64,000 nt of DNA from DATLGB01 sp963726825 (GTDB taxonomy: Bacteria; Actinomycetota; Thermoleophilia; Solirubrobacterales; Solirubrobacteraceae). Both the position numbers and the translations under genes were made by a program. Under the pieces are notes generated by a model that was not told the origin of the DNA, did no database searches, and saw nothing but the letters and a program-made list of their open reading frames with translations. Position 1 is the first letter of the stretch. Every line of letters begins with the position of its first letter. Location of the stretch: NCBI GenBank assembly GCA_963726825.1, contig CAVSDT010000001.1, positions 496,001 to 560,000 of the forward strand, read 5' to 3'. Below, piece after piece: positions 25,995-35,200 of this stretch.

Positions 25995-26990
25995 ATGCGC
26001 TACGGGTACAAGGCGTCGGCCGAGCAGTTCGCGCCCGCGGAGCTCCTGGAGCTGTCGGTGGCCGCGGAGCGCGCGGGGCTCGACACGATCGCGATCTCCG
26101 ATCACTTCCAGCCGTGGCGCCATCACGGCGGCCACTCCCCGGCGGCGCTGCCGTGGCTGGGGGCGCTCGCGGCGAGCACCGGCGAGGCGCTGCTCGGCAC
26201 CTCCGTCCTCACCCCCACCCTGCGCTACCAGCCGGCCGTGATCGCGCAGGCGTTCGCGACGCTCGCGTGCCTGGCGCCCGGGCGGGTGTTCCTCGGCGTC
26301 GGCACCGGCGAGAGCCTCAACGAGACGCCGATCACCGGCGACGCGTTCCCCGCCGTCAAGGAGCGCCGGATGCGCCTCCAAGAGGCGGTCAAGCTCATCC
26401 GCGAGCTGTGGACCAGCGAGCGCGTCACGTGGGAGGGCGAGTACTACTCGACCGACAAGGCGACGATCTACGACCGCCCCGACGAGGTCGTCCCGATCTA
26501 CATCGCCGCGTCCGGGCCGCTGGCCGCCAAGCTCGCCGGCCGCCAGGGCGACGGCATGATCGTCACCTCCGGCAAGGACCCCGAGCTCTACCGCACCCTG
26601 CTCGACGGAGCCAGGGAAGGCGCCGAGAAGGTCGGCAGGGACTTCGACGCGATCCACAAGATGATCGAGATCAAGGTCTCCTACGACACCGACCGCCAGG
26701 CCGCCCACGACGCCTGCCGCCCCTGGGCCGCGCTCGCGCTGTCCGGTGAGGAGAAGGCCGGCATCGAGGACCCGATCGAGATGGAGAAGGCCGGCGAGGC
26801 CGCCGCCGACCGCGCCCACACGCGCTTCATCGTCTCCGACGACCCCGACGACGTCGTCGAGCAGATCCGCACCTACGTCGACCTCGGCTTCCATGAGCTC
26901 GTCTTCCACCTCCCCGGCGACGAGCAGCGCCACCAGCTCGACCGCTTCACCGCCGACGTGCTTCCCCGGCTGCGCGCCACCTTCGGCTAA
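25995..26990 (+). CDS. fgd: F420-dependent glucose-6-phosphate dehydrogenase-like LLM-class oxidoreductase
   Basis: This 331-residue TIM-barrel flavin-like enzyme uses coenzyme F420. The early segment SDHFQPWRHHGGHSPAALPW is the FGD active-site region (catalytic His and Trp). VGTGESLNE and the FPAVKERRMRLQEAVKLIRELW helix follow. Residues that bind the sugar phosphate in mycobacterial FGD appear to be kept: Lys in SGPLAAKLAGR, Lys in IEDPIEMEKAGE and Arg in HTRFIVSDDP. So it probably oxidises glucose 6-phosphate and supplies reduced F420. The length is close to the usual 336. That this organism makes F420 is inferred; no cofactor synthesis genes are in the window. Confidence 0.8.
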   Translation: MRYGYKASAEQFAPAELLELSVAAERAGLDTIAISDHFQPWRHHGGHSPAALPWLGALAASTGEALLGTSVLTPTLRYQPAVIAQAFATLACLAPGRVFLGVGTGESLNETPITGDAFPAVKERRMRLQEAVKLIRELWTSERVTWEGEYYSTDKATIYDRPDEVVPIYIAASGPLAAKLAGRQGDGMIVTSGKDPELYRTLLDGAREGAEKVGRDFDAIHKMIEIKVSYDTDRQAAHDACRPWAALALSGEEKAGIEDPIEMEKAGEAAADRAHTRFIVSDDPDDVVEQIRTYVDLGFHELVFHLPGDEQRHQLDRFTADVLPRLRATFG

Positions 26991-27050
26991 GCGTCCATCC
27001 CCGTACGCGGCCGTTCAAGTCGAACGGGGCGCGACGTCGATGGCGCCAGC

Positions 27051-28475
27051 ATGCCCAGATACATCCGTGCGGGACGGGTGGCGGGGACAGCGGCCGTCGC
27101 CGCCTTGTCCGCGCTCAGCCTGCCGCACGCCGCTCAGGCGGCCGACACCGTGTCCTACTCCTGCCGTGCCTCCGTCGTCACGGCGCAGGTCGCGGGCGGC
27201 GCCGTCGACGACCCGGTGCGGGCCGGGAACGACACCGGCGCCTGTGCCGAGGCCGTCGCCGGCCTCCCGGCGCTGACCGAGAGCGTGCACCTCGACAGCC
27301 TCGCAACCGCCCGGACCGCCTACGCGGCCGTCAACCCCGGCGGGGCGAAGCCGATCAGTGCCAAGCCGCAGGCCGTCGCGGGCGTCGAGGGCCTGGACCT
27401 GGCGATCCCCGGCACGCTGTCGGTCGGCGTCGCGCGCTCGACGCTGAGCGCCTCGTGCGTCTCCGGCGCCCCGGTCTACACGGGCCGCAGCGAGGTCGCC
27501 AACATCACCCTCGGCGGGCAGCCGATCGTGATCGACGGCGTCGTGCAGCCGATCACCGATGCGCTCTCGGACGCGCTCGGCGCGGTCGTCTCCGTCCGCC
27601 TCAACGAGCAGGTCGACCTGCCGGGCGGCGGCAAGGCCGTGCGCGCCGCGCACGTCAAGCTGCTCGCCGGCGACGGGTCGGGCGCGCCGCTGGCGGACGT
27701 GATCGTCGCCGAGTCGCGGTTGACGAACAACGGCACGGTCTGCGACCCCAACTCGCCGCCGAACAGCGACGATCCGGGAACCGACGACGGCCCGACCGGC
27801 AACGACACCTCCGGCATCTGCCCGTCCGGCTCCGTGTTCGACGTCTCGCGCAAGCTCTGCATCATCGCGGTGCCCGGCTCGCAGACCGCGACGAACCCGG
27901 TCGGCGACCTCACGGGCATCGGGTCCGTGGTGGTCGGCAAGCCGTACGAGGGGCCCAAGGGCGGTCGCGTCATCACGCTCGCGACGGCCCGCGCGCGCTT
28001 CAAGAGCCCGTGCGTGCGCGGCAAGCGTGGGCTGCCGTACGTCGTCATCGGCAACGCCCGCGGCAACCGCATCACCGGGACCAACAAGGGCGACCGCATC
28101 CTCGGCCGCGGCGGCAGCGACTTCATCGACGGCGGCCGCGGCGGCGACTGCATCGACGGGCAGCGCGGCGGCGACAAGATGACCGGCGGGCAGGGCAACG
28201 ACCGGGTCTACGGCCACGCCGGCAACGACGCCGTCAACGGCGACTCCAACGACGACCGCCTCTTCGGCGGCCGTGGCAACGACTCGATCAACGCCGGCTA
28301 CGGCAAGGACCGCGCGTTCGGCGGCCCGGGCCGCGACGCGATCAACATCGCCACCGCGGGCCCGCGCCAGTTCGCCTTCGGCGGCAAGGGCTACGACATC
28401 ATCCGCATGAACCCCGAGGACCGCGTGCGGGGCGGCGAGCGGGTGCACATGGTCGTGCGCGTCAAGGGGAGCTGA
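27051..28475 (+). CDS. Secreted protein with C-terminal RTX (hemolysin-type) calcium-binding repeats
   Basis: This 474-residue exported protein has a signal peptide in residues 1-29 (core AGTAAVAALSALSLPHAAQA) with a likely AxA cleavage. The N-terminal domain (about 30-230, with DTVSYSCRASVVTAQVAGGAV) has paired cysteines and looks like a surface-anchored beta domain. A Pro/Asp/Gly linker follows. From about residue 340 come nine-residue repeats of the GGxGxD type (RGGSDFIDGG, QGNDRVYGH, GNDSINAGY) that bind calcium in a parallel beta-roll. Its role could be in adhesion or the cell surface. A strong hairpin, 28488-28515, follows the stop. Confidence 0.82.
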   Translation: MPRYIRAGRVAGTAAVAALSALSLPHAAQAADTVSYSCRASVVTAQVAGGAVDDPVRAGNDTGACAEAVAGLPALTESVHLDSLATARTAYAAVNPGGAKPISAKPQAVAGVEGLDLAIPGTLSVGVARSTLSASCVSGAPVYTGRSEVANITLGGQPIVIDGVVQPITDALSDALGAVVSVRLNEQVDLPGGGKAVRAAHVKLLAGDGSGAPLADVIVAESRLTNNGTVCDPNSPPNSDDPGTDDGPTGNDTSGICPSGSVFDVSRKLCIIAVPGSQTATNPVGDLTGIGSVVVGKPYEGPKGGRVITLATARARFKSPCVRGKRGLPYVVIGNARGNRITGTNKGDRILGRGGSDFIDGGRGGDCIDGQRGGDKMTGGQGNDRVYGHAGNDAVNGDSNDDRLFGGRGNDSINAGYGKDRAFGGPGRDAINIATAGPRQFAFGGKGYDIIRMNPEDRVRGGERVHMVVRVKGS

Positions 28476-28479
28476 CAGG

Positions 28480-29349
28480 AGCGGCGCGGGGAGGCCGCCG
28501 GCCGGCGGCCTCCCCGACGCCGTGGCGGACACCAGGCCGTTGGGCATCGTCCGCGCCACCGTCGTCATGAAGGCCAGGGCCTCACGCAACCTGGTCTCCA
28601 TCGCGACGCGATCGCTGAGGTCGACCGCGACACCGACCACGCCCTGCGGCCGGCCGGCGGCGTCACGGAGCAGCCGATCTCGGACGTAGGCCGGGAAGGT
28701 CGACCCGTCGCGGCGCCGCAGCAGCAGCTCGCCTTCCCAGGAGCCGCGTTCACGAAGCCCGCGGAGGAGCGCCTCGCTGGAGCCTTCACCCTCCTGCTCG
28801 AGCGCGTTGACGGATGACAGCGGTCGGCCGAGCACCTCGGCCTCCGTCCAGCCCTGGAGGCGCTCGGCGCCCGGGCTCCAATGCGTGATGGTGCCGTCCA
28901 GATCGGTGGCGATGATGGCGGCGCCGACCGCCTCGAGCAGCACCGCCTGCTCGCGGCTGCGCCGCTCCGCCTGGTAGCGCGCGGTGGTGTCGTGGTGGAC
29001 GATGACCAGCCGCCGTTCCCCCGGGCCCGCGTACGGGGCCGCCCGGACCGAGAACCACCGCTCGGTCTCGGGGGCATGGCACGGATACACGTGCTCGTGC
29101 TCCGCCAGCGAGCCGGCGGCGATCGCACGCAGCGCGCTCGCCATCTCGGCGGCGGCGGGATCGCGGACGCCGGCGCGATCGCAGACCTGGATGTAGTTGG
29201 CTCCCACCCCCACGTCCGTCCCGCCGTTGACCTCCGCGAAGGTCCTCCAGGCGCGGTTGACGGCGATGATCTCGCCGAACCGGGTCGAGGACCGCGACCC
29301 TGTCGGCGAGGGAGTCGAGCGTCCCGAGCCAGAAGCGATCGGTGGCCAT
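28480..29349 (-). pseudogene. PAS-domain signalling protein, frameshifted near its N-terminus and lacking a proper end
   Basis: Two frames together give a PAS/PAC sensor. The first frame, from ATG 29349, reads MATDRFWLGTLDSLADRVAVLD. At about 29275 the frame must shift by one base, and then FGEIIAVNRAWRTFAEVNGG and GANYIQVCDRAGVRD continue the same PAS domain. A second PAS domain follows (EAVGAAIIATDLDGTITHWSPGAERLQGW, then the PAC end GVVGVAVDLSDRV). The shifted frame has no stop before it runs antisense through the RTX gene, so the 3' end was also lost or altered. The region between 28475 and 29349 holds only this remnant and the hairpin. A single-base sequencing error is the alternative. 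Confidence 0.6.
28488..28515 (+). terminator. GC-rich palindromic hairpin after the RTX gene
   Basis: The arms GGGGAGGCCGCC and GGCGGCCTCCCC are perfect 12-base complements with a GGCC centre, 12 bases after the stop. There is no U-tract, as is common in high-GC actinobacteria. It also lies at the ragged 3' end of the opposing PAS pseudogene. Confidence 0.65.
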
Positions 29350-29407
29350 CAACCCGCCTCGGTGGCGCAGACGCTCACGCGCGTGTCGCGGCGCTTGGCG
29401 GCGCCGG

Positions 29408-30709
29408 CTACCGCAGACGTGGGATGTCCTCGGCCGGGTACGGGCCGCCGAAGAGGGGGCCCTGGGCGTCGTCGCACCCGAGGTCGGCCAGGCGGTCGCG
29501 CTGGACTTGCGTCTGCACCCCGACCGCGATCGATCGCAGTCCGAAGCCGGCGGCCAGGCCGATGACCGCCGCGACGACGTGGTCGTCGTCCTCGTGGGTC
29601 GCCAGACCCTGCACGAGCGCGGGGTCGAGCTTGATGAAGTTCAGTGGCAGGCGGCGCAGGTGCGTCAGCGACGCATAGCCCGAGCCGAAGTCACGCAGCC
29701 CGACCTCGACGCCGAGGTCCCGGAGCTCGGCCATCTGCTCCCGGATGCGCGGCTCGATGTCGGTCAGTGCCGCTTCGGTCAGCTCGAGGTCCAGGCGACC
29801 GGGATCGAGCCCGGTCCGTGTGAGCGCATCCCGCACGTCGCGCGTCAGATCGCCCGTCTCGAACTGCCGGGGGGAGAGGTCGACCCCGACCGTCAACGGC
29901 CGTTCTGCAGGGGGCCAGCCTCGCTCGACGGCCGCGGCGAGCGCGTTGGCCATCCCCTGGAGGAACGCGACGTCCTCCGCCGAGAAGGCGTCGGTCGCGC
30001 GGCTGCACGCCCCGAGCAACCCGTAGCGATCGGCGGGCGCGCCGATGGGGGCCACGATCAGGCTGACCATGCCCTCGGCCTGGAGCACCGGCGCATGCAG
30101 CGCGCTGGCGCGCAGGTCGGGCACCACCAGCGGGCCCGTCGCCACGCGCATGTGCTCCATGATGAGCATGGGGTCGACGGGCGGCGCGGGGTCCGGCGGA
30201 ACGAGGCTCGCATCGCCCGAGACGGCACGGACCTCGAGGCCGCCCGTCACGGCGTAGGGCAGCACGGCCGCGACGTCGGCGTCGAGCGTCGCGTCGACGA
30301 AGCCCGCGGCGTTGGCCATGAGGTCTGCGATCGACGAGCCCTGCTGCGCCATCGTGCCCAGATCCGCCAGCGCCGTCTGCTGGCGGGCACGACGCTCGAG
30401 CCGCCGGTGCGCCTCCCAGCGATCGGTGATGTCCAGGGCGATCATCACGGCGCCGATGGCGAGCCCGTGGCCGTCGCGCAGGACCGAGAAGCGCAGCTCG
30501 TAGTCCGCCGTGCCGTCGAGCGACGCCCAGTCGAGCGACGAGTTCGAGCCCTGCAGCGCCGCCGTCCACGGTCCCTCGACCGCCGCCCAGGCGTCTGGAT
30601 GCATCGCCTCCGGGAGGTGCTGACCGACCTTGGCACCCGGCGTCATGCCCTGCCGGGCGTGGTGCTCGCCCGCCATCAGGATGATCTGCGACGTCAGGTC
30701 GATCACCAC
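29408..30709 (-). CDS. PAS-GAF-EAL protein with a degenerate EAL domain
   Basis: The protein has about 433 residues. A PAS-like domain covers residues 1-115 (ending AIGAVMIALDITDRWEA). A GAF domain lies at about 130-275 (LPYAVTGGLEVRAVSG to DAFSAEDVAFLQGMANALA). The last 155 residues are EAL-like. Most catalytic acids are altered: no EAL tripeptide, VDLS for VNLS, LRDFGSG for DDFGTG and AVGVQ for AEGVE. The lysine of KLDP and the Gln of AQG remain. It therefore probably cannot cleave c-di-GMP and may bind it or another partner. The GTG start is one of two adjacent GTG codons. It lies just downstream of a divergent membrane-protein gene. Confidence 0.75.
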   Translation of the reverse strand: MVIDLTSQIILMAGEHHARQGMTPGAKVGQHLPEAMHPDAWAAVEGPWTAALQGSNSSLDWASLDGTADYELRFSVLRDGHGLAIGAVMIALDITDRWEAHRRLERRARQQTALADLGTMAQQGSSIADLMANAAGFVDATLDADVAAVLPYAVTGGLEVRAVSGDASLVPPDPAPPVDPMLIMEHMRVATGPLVVPDLRASALHAPVLQAEGMVSLIVAPIGAPADRYGLLGACSRATDAFSAEDVAFLQGMANALAAAVERGWPPAERPLTVGVDLSPRQFETGDLTRDVRDALTRTGLDPGRLDLELTEAALTDIEPRIREQMAELRDLGVEVGLRDFGSGYASLTHLRRLPLNFIKLDPALVQGLATHEDDDHVVAAVIGLAAGFGLRSIAVGVQTQVQRDRLADLGCDDAQGPLFGGPYPAEDIPRLR

Positions 30710-30712
30710 GAC

Positions 30713-30718
30713 TAGCCT
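30713..30718 (+). promoter_or_regulatory. -10 box of the small membrane-protein gene
   Basis: TAGCCT lies 9 bases before GTG 30728. Confidence 0.35.
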
Positions 30719-30727
30719 GCCGACGAC

Positions 30728-31219
30728 GTGACGGAGGCGCGCGACGACGACCGGCGCAAGCCGCTGTGGGCCACGTCGCTGGCGGACGAGGCACGCCCCG
30801 GCGACGACGTCAGGATCCACCGCTACGAGTCCTCCGCCGACCCGGAGCCGGCCGGCGACGACGACGGGGTCGCCCCGGGCGCGCGGGGGAACCCCGCCGT
30901 GCGCCGCGCCGCGGCGGTCCTGCTCGTGGCGCTGGTGGTCGCGATCGCGGCCGTCGTGGCCGAGGGCAACACCCTCGTCCGCACGGTGCCCTCCGCCTGG
31001 GGCGCCATCACGATGACCTGCGACGTGGTGCGGATCGAGGAGGCCCCGCGGGTGATCGAGCGCTTCACCTGCCGCGCAACGGGTGGCGGGACGCTGCCGG
31101 CCGGCCGCTACCGCTCGCCCGGGATCTCGTGGAACTCCGACATCGACCGCCGCCGGGCCATCGCGACCGACATCCGCATCACGCGCGGCGGCGCACTCAC
31201 CGGCTGGGCCCTCTACTAG
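30728..31219 (+). CDS. Single-pass membrane protein of unknown function
   Basis: This 163-residue protein is not recognised. An acidic, disordered cytoplasmic N-terminus (about residues 1-55) is followed by one hydrophobic segment (AAAVLLVALVVAIAAVVAEG, about 60-80). An extracytoplasmic domain of about 80 residues has two cysteines (MTCDVV and FTCRAT) that could form a disulfide. The domain ends in strands IATDIRITRGGALTGWALY. The GTG start is supported by a TAGCCT box. Its stop lies 8 bases from the convergent acyltransferase stop. Confidence 0.6.
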   Translation: MTEARDDDRRKPLWATSLADEARPGDDVRIHRYESSADPEPAGDDDGVAPGARGNPAVRRAAAVLLVALVVAIAAVVAEGNTLVRTVPSAWGAITMTCDVVRIEEAPRVIERFTCRATGGGTLPAGRYRSPGISWNSDIDRRRAIATDIRITRGGALTGWALY

Positions 31220-31226
31220 CCGCCCC

Positions 31227-32195
31227 TCAGCCGAAGAGCGGGAAGGCCCGGCGCCGCGCGAGGGCGTCCATGCCGCGCTGGATGCTCTGACGGACCTCCT
31301 CGTACTTCTCGTCCACGTACGCGGCGTCGTCGGCCCGCTCGGGGTCCTCGTCGAGCGTCACGGGGGGCTGGAACGCGGTGCGGATCTTCGTGGGCAGCGG
31401 GATCTCGGGGAGTGCGGCGGGCGCGATGCCCCACGGGGCGCTGAGGGCCATCGGGAAGACCTTCAGCCGCGCGATCTTGTCGAGCTGCAAGGCCCTGGCG
31501 AGCCGCCGGCCGCGGAACAGCACCGGCATGGAATCGGGTCCGCCGACGGTCGCCACGGGAACGATGGGGACCCCGGCGCTGATGGCCATGCGCACGAAGC
31601 CCTTGCGCCCGGCGAGCACCGCCTGGTCGCGCTCGGTCCACGGCCGCAGGGAATCGACCTCGCCGCCCGGCCACAGCGCCACGTCGCGCCCCGCCGCGAG
31701 CGCGGCCGCGATCGAGTCGGGGGCCGCCGGCAGCACGCCCATGCTGCGGAAGTACGCGCCGACGCCGGGCATCGCCATCAGCGCGTCGTGTGCCGTCCCG
31801 TGCAGGATGCGGTCCTGGCCGAAGCGCCGCCACCACTGGATGCCGACCGTCCAGGCGTCCCAGACGAAGGGCGCACCCGAGTGGATGCCGACGATGAGGG
31901 CCGGCGGGGGAGGCAGCAGCTCCCAGCCCTCGATCTCCATGCGGAAGTAGTAGTCCATCAGCGGGTTCCAGAGGTACTTCTGGCGCTCCATGAGCGTCGA
32001 GCTCTGCACGTCGAGCGTCCACTGACCGGCCCGGTCGGCGATCGTCCCGGCCAGACCCTCGGCGGCGTCGCGCTTGGCCTGCACCTTCTCGCGCGACGCT
32101 TCAGCGTGCTGCTCGGCCTGCTTCGCGCGCGTCGGCCGGGAGGCCTGCTTGGCGGCGGGCTTCTTGCGGCTGCCGGACGTGGACTTGCTGGCCAT
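31227..32195 (-). CDS. Lysophospholipid acyltransferase-like protein (MGAT/DGAT-type LPLAT)
   Basis: This is a 322-residue protein. After a basic, Lys/Ala-rich N-terminus (about 60 residues, possibly coiled) comes the acyltransferase domain. The catalytic region reads VGIHSGAPFVWDAW, with the histidine and a distant Asp as in the HSGG...D motif of the MGAT-like group instead of HxxxxD. The acceptor loop LWPGGEVDSLRPW replaces the usual FPEGT, and GVPIVPVATVGG follows. It probably acylates a lipid acceptor at the membrane surface; donor and acceptor are unknown. The ATG at 32195 overlaps the divergent regulator's first possible ATG by 2 bases. Confidence 0.78.
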   Translation of the reverse strand: MASKSTSGSRKKPAAKQASRPTRAKQAEQHAEASREKVQAKRDAAEGLAGTIADRAGQWTLDVQSSTLMERQKYLWNPLMDYYFRMEIEGWELLPPPPALIVGIHSGAPFVWDAWTVGIQWWRRFGQDRILHGTAHDALMAMPGVGAYFRSMGVLPAAPDSIAAALAAGRDVALWPGGEVDSLRPWTERDQAVLAGRKGFVRMAISAGVPIVPVATVGGPDSMPVLFRGRRLARALQLDKIARLKVFPMALSAPWGIAPAALPEIPLPTKIRTAFQPPVTLDEDPERADDAAYVDEKYEEVRQSIQRGMDALARRRAFPLFG

Positions 32196-32247
32196 GACGG
32201 CCGAGTACCCGGTGGCCGTCCCCGGCACCCGCCCGTGCACCGGGGAC

Positions 32248-35200
32248 ATGCGAGGATCAGGCATCGTCCCCACCGCGTCCAGCCCTGTTCACGTCGACCT
32301 GCTCGGGCAGTTCCGGATCGTGGTCGGCGATCGCCTGGTCAGCGACGGCGCTTGGCGGATGCGCCGGGCGCAGGAGCTCGTCGCGCTGCTGGCCCTCGCC
32401 GACGGCCACGTGCTGCCGCGCGACCAGGTCATCGAGCACCTCTGGGCGCACCTCGGGGCCCAGGCGGGCGCGGCCAACCTGCGCAAGGCCGCCCACCACG
32501 CGCGCCGGGAGCTGGGCGATCCGGAGGCGATCGTCCTGCGGGGCGGGCGCGTCGCGCTGTACCCCGGCCATCCCCTCGACGTCGACGTCGAGGGCTTCCT
32601 GCGCGACGCGCAGCTCGCCCTGGAGGGATCCGACGACGACGCTTGTGCGCTGGTCGCCGCGCGCTGGGGCGGACCGCTGCTCCCCCACTCGCCGTACGCC
32701 GCGTGGGCCCAGGAGGCGAGCCGGCAGGTGCACGCGCGCCTCACGGAGCTGTACCGCCGGGCGGGGGACTGGGAACGTCTGCTGGCGGTCGAGCCGACCG
32801 ACGAGGCGGCCTGCCGGGAGCTGATGCGCGCGGCCAGCGCGGCGGGCCGGCGACACGTCGCGATCCGGTGCTACGAGCGCCTGCGGATCGCGTTGATCCG
32901 CGAGCTGGGGGTGCGACCCGACGCGCAGACTCAGGCGCTGCACGAGCACTGCACGGCGGGGGTGCGGCGCGGGGAGCGGGCGTTCGTCGGCCGCGAGACG
33001 GAGCTCGGCGAGGCGCAGCGGCTGCTCGCCGCCGCGGCCGCCGGGCGCGCCTCGGCGCTGATCGTCCGCGGCTCGGGCGGCATCGGGAAGTCGGCGTTCT
33101 GCCGAAGGGTCTCGGCCGTGGCGCAGGCCGCCGGCTGGCGGGTCCTGTCGGTCGCGGCCACGGCGTCCGAGGTGCCCTACGCCGCCATCGGCGACATGGT
33201 CGAGCAGGTCCTCGACCACGGGCGGTCGTGGCTGGAGACCGTCCCGCCACGGTCGCGGTCGATCCTCGCCGAGCTGACCCCGCTCGCCGGCCCGGCGCCG
33301 CCGCTCGCGGGGGCGGTGACGCGGCATCAGGTGATAGCGGCGCTACGCCTCGCGCTGGTATCACCCCCGACCGCGATGCCCACCGTCGCGTTCGTCGAGG
33401 ACGCGCATCTGCTCGACGAGGCGACCGCCGACGTCGTGCACCAGCTCGTGGTGGGCGGTGACGAGGATCGCCTGCTCGTGCTGCTGGCGTGCCGGGCGGA
33501 GTGGGTCCGGACGAGCCTGCCGCGTGGGCTGATCGAGCTCGCGGAGAGCGACCGGACGCTGTCGCTGCAGCTGCCGCCGCTGGAGGACGACGAGGTCGCC
33601 GCGCTCGTCGTGCAGGCCGCCCCCTTCTCCCCGGGCCCCGAGGCCGTCGCCCGCGTCGTCGCTGCGGCCGCGGGCAGCCCGTTCTTCGCGCTGGAGCTGG
33701 CGCGCGCGCTGACCTCGGATCATCGGGGACCGCTGCCCGAGACCGTGCGACAGGCGATCAGGACGCGCCTCGCCGGCGTGGACCCAGCGACACTGGACGC
33801 GGTGACGGCGCTCGCGGTCGCCGAGGGTGACCTGGACCTCCCCGGCGTGCTCGCGCTCACCGGCCTGCCCGAGGAGGCGGCGTTCACGCTGCTGGACGCC
33901 GCGCTGGACCTCGGTGTCCTGGTGGTCGTGGGCACGCGCTACGGGTTCCGCCACGACCTCGTTCGTCGGAGCCTCATCGACGAGCTGCCGGAGCATCGCC
34001 GGGTCCAGTTGCACCGTGACGCCGCCCGGCGTCTGGCGGCGGCAGGGGCCGGCCCCGTGCGCGTGGCCGACCACTGGCTGAAGGGCGGCATGCCCGGCGA
34101 GGCGGTCGGCTGGCTCGTGGCGGCGGCGCGCAGCGCGGTCGCCATCGGGGCCTTCGCGGACGGGCTCGCCCAGGTCGAACGCCTGCTCGCCGTGGCCGCG
34201 GAGCACCACGACGGGCTGTGCCTGCGCGCCGAGATCCTCGATGCGCTCGGTGACCCGCGCGCGCCTGCGGCGTACGCGACCGCGGCGGCTGCGGTCGGCG
34301 ATCCTGAGGCACAGGAGCTGGGAGCGCGACAGGCGCTGGCTCAACTGAAGGCCAGCGATCCCGACAGCGCGCTTCGGACCCTCGCGGGCGTCACCCCGAC
34401 GACGACGATCGGCCTGCTGGCCGAGGCCCTCACCCTCAGCGCCGCCGCCGCCATCGGCCGCTACGCCGACGCCGAGATCGCCGCGGAGAAGGCGAAGGTG
34501 GCGCGCCGCCTGGCCATCGAGCTCGGGGACCCCGGGTTCATCCTCGACGCGGCCTGGGCCCACGCGCTGGCCGCGCACGCCAGGGGCGAGCTGCCGGCGC
34601 GGCTGCGGGAGTACCTGCGCGCCTCCGAGGACCTGCCCGAGCTGGCCACCCGCCTCTTCGACGGCCAGCTGTGCGTCACTGAGCGGATGCTCTACGGGGG
34701 ACTGCCCAGCGCGGAGATCATCGCCTTCGCGGACGAGCTCGCCACGGAGGCGAGCCGGATCGGCGCCGCCCGGGGCCACGCGTTCGCGCTGACGCTGCGG
34801 GGTGAGGCCCTCATCCTGGCCGGCCACCTGGAGGAGGCCGATCGCGACTTCGCCGATGGCGCGCGCCTGCACGGCCAGATCGGCGCGGTCGCCGGTGAGG
34901 CGCTGTCGCTGCTGGGACGCGGCCAGGTCGCCATCCGCCGCGGGAGGCCGGAGCACGCCCGGCCGTTTCTCAGGGACGCGCTGCTGATGGCACGCCAGTC
35001 GGAGATCGGCCATCACACCCTCGACCGCATCTACGGGGCCATGGTCGAGGGCGCCGCGGACCCGGCGAGCGCGCTGGCGGTCGTCCGTGCGGCGGAGACC
35101 GCGATCTGCGGGCCCGCCGAGACGTGCCCGACGTGCCGGATCGCCTTCATCGTCCCGGCGACCATCGCGGCCGCGCGGGCCGGCGACCTCGCTCGCGCCC

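Noticed and set aside
27015..28480. Minus-strand frame extending the PAS gene through the RTX gene
   Set aside because: The extension is antisense of the RTX repeats and is Ala/Val/Asp-rich. The plus-strand RTX protein has a signal peptide and clear repeats.
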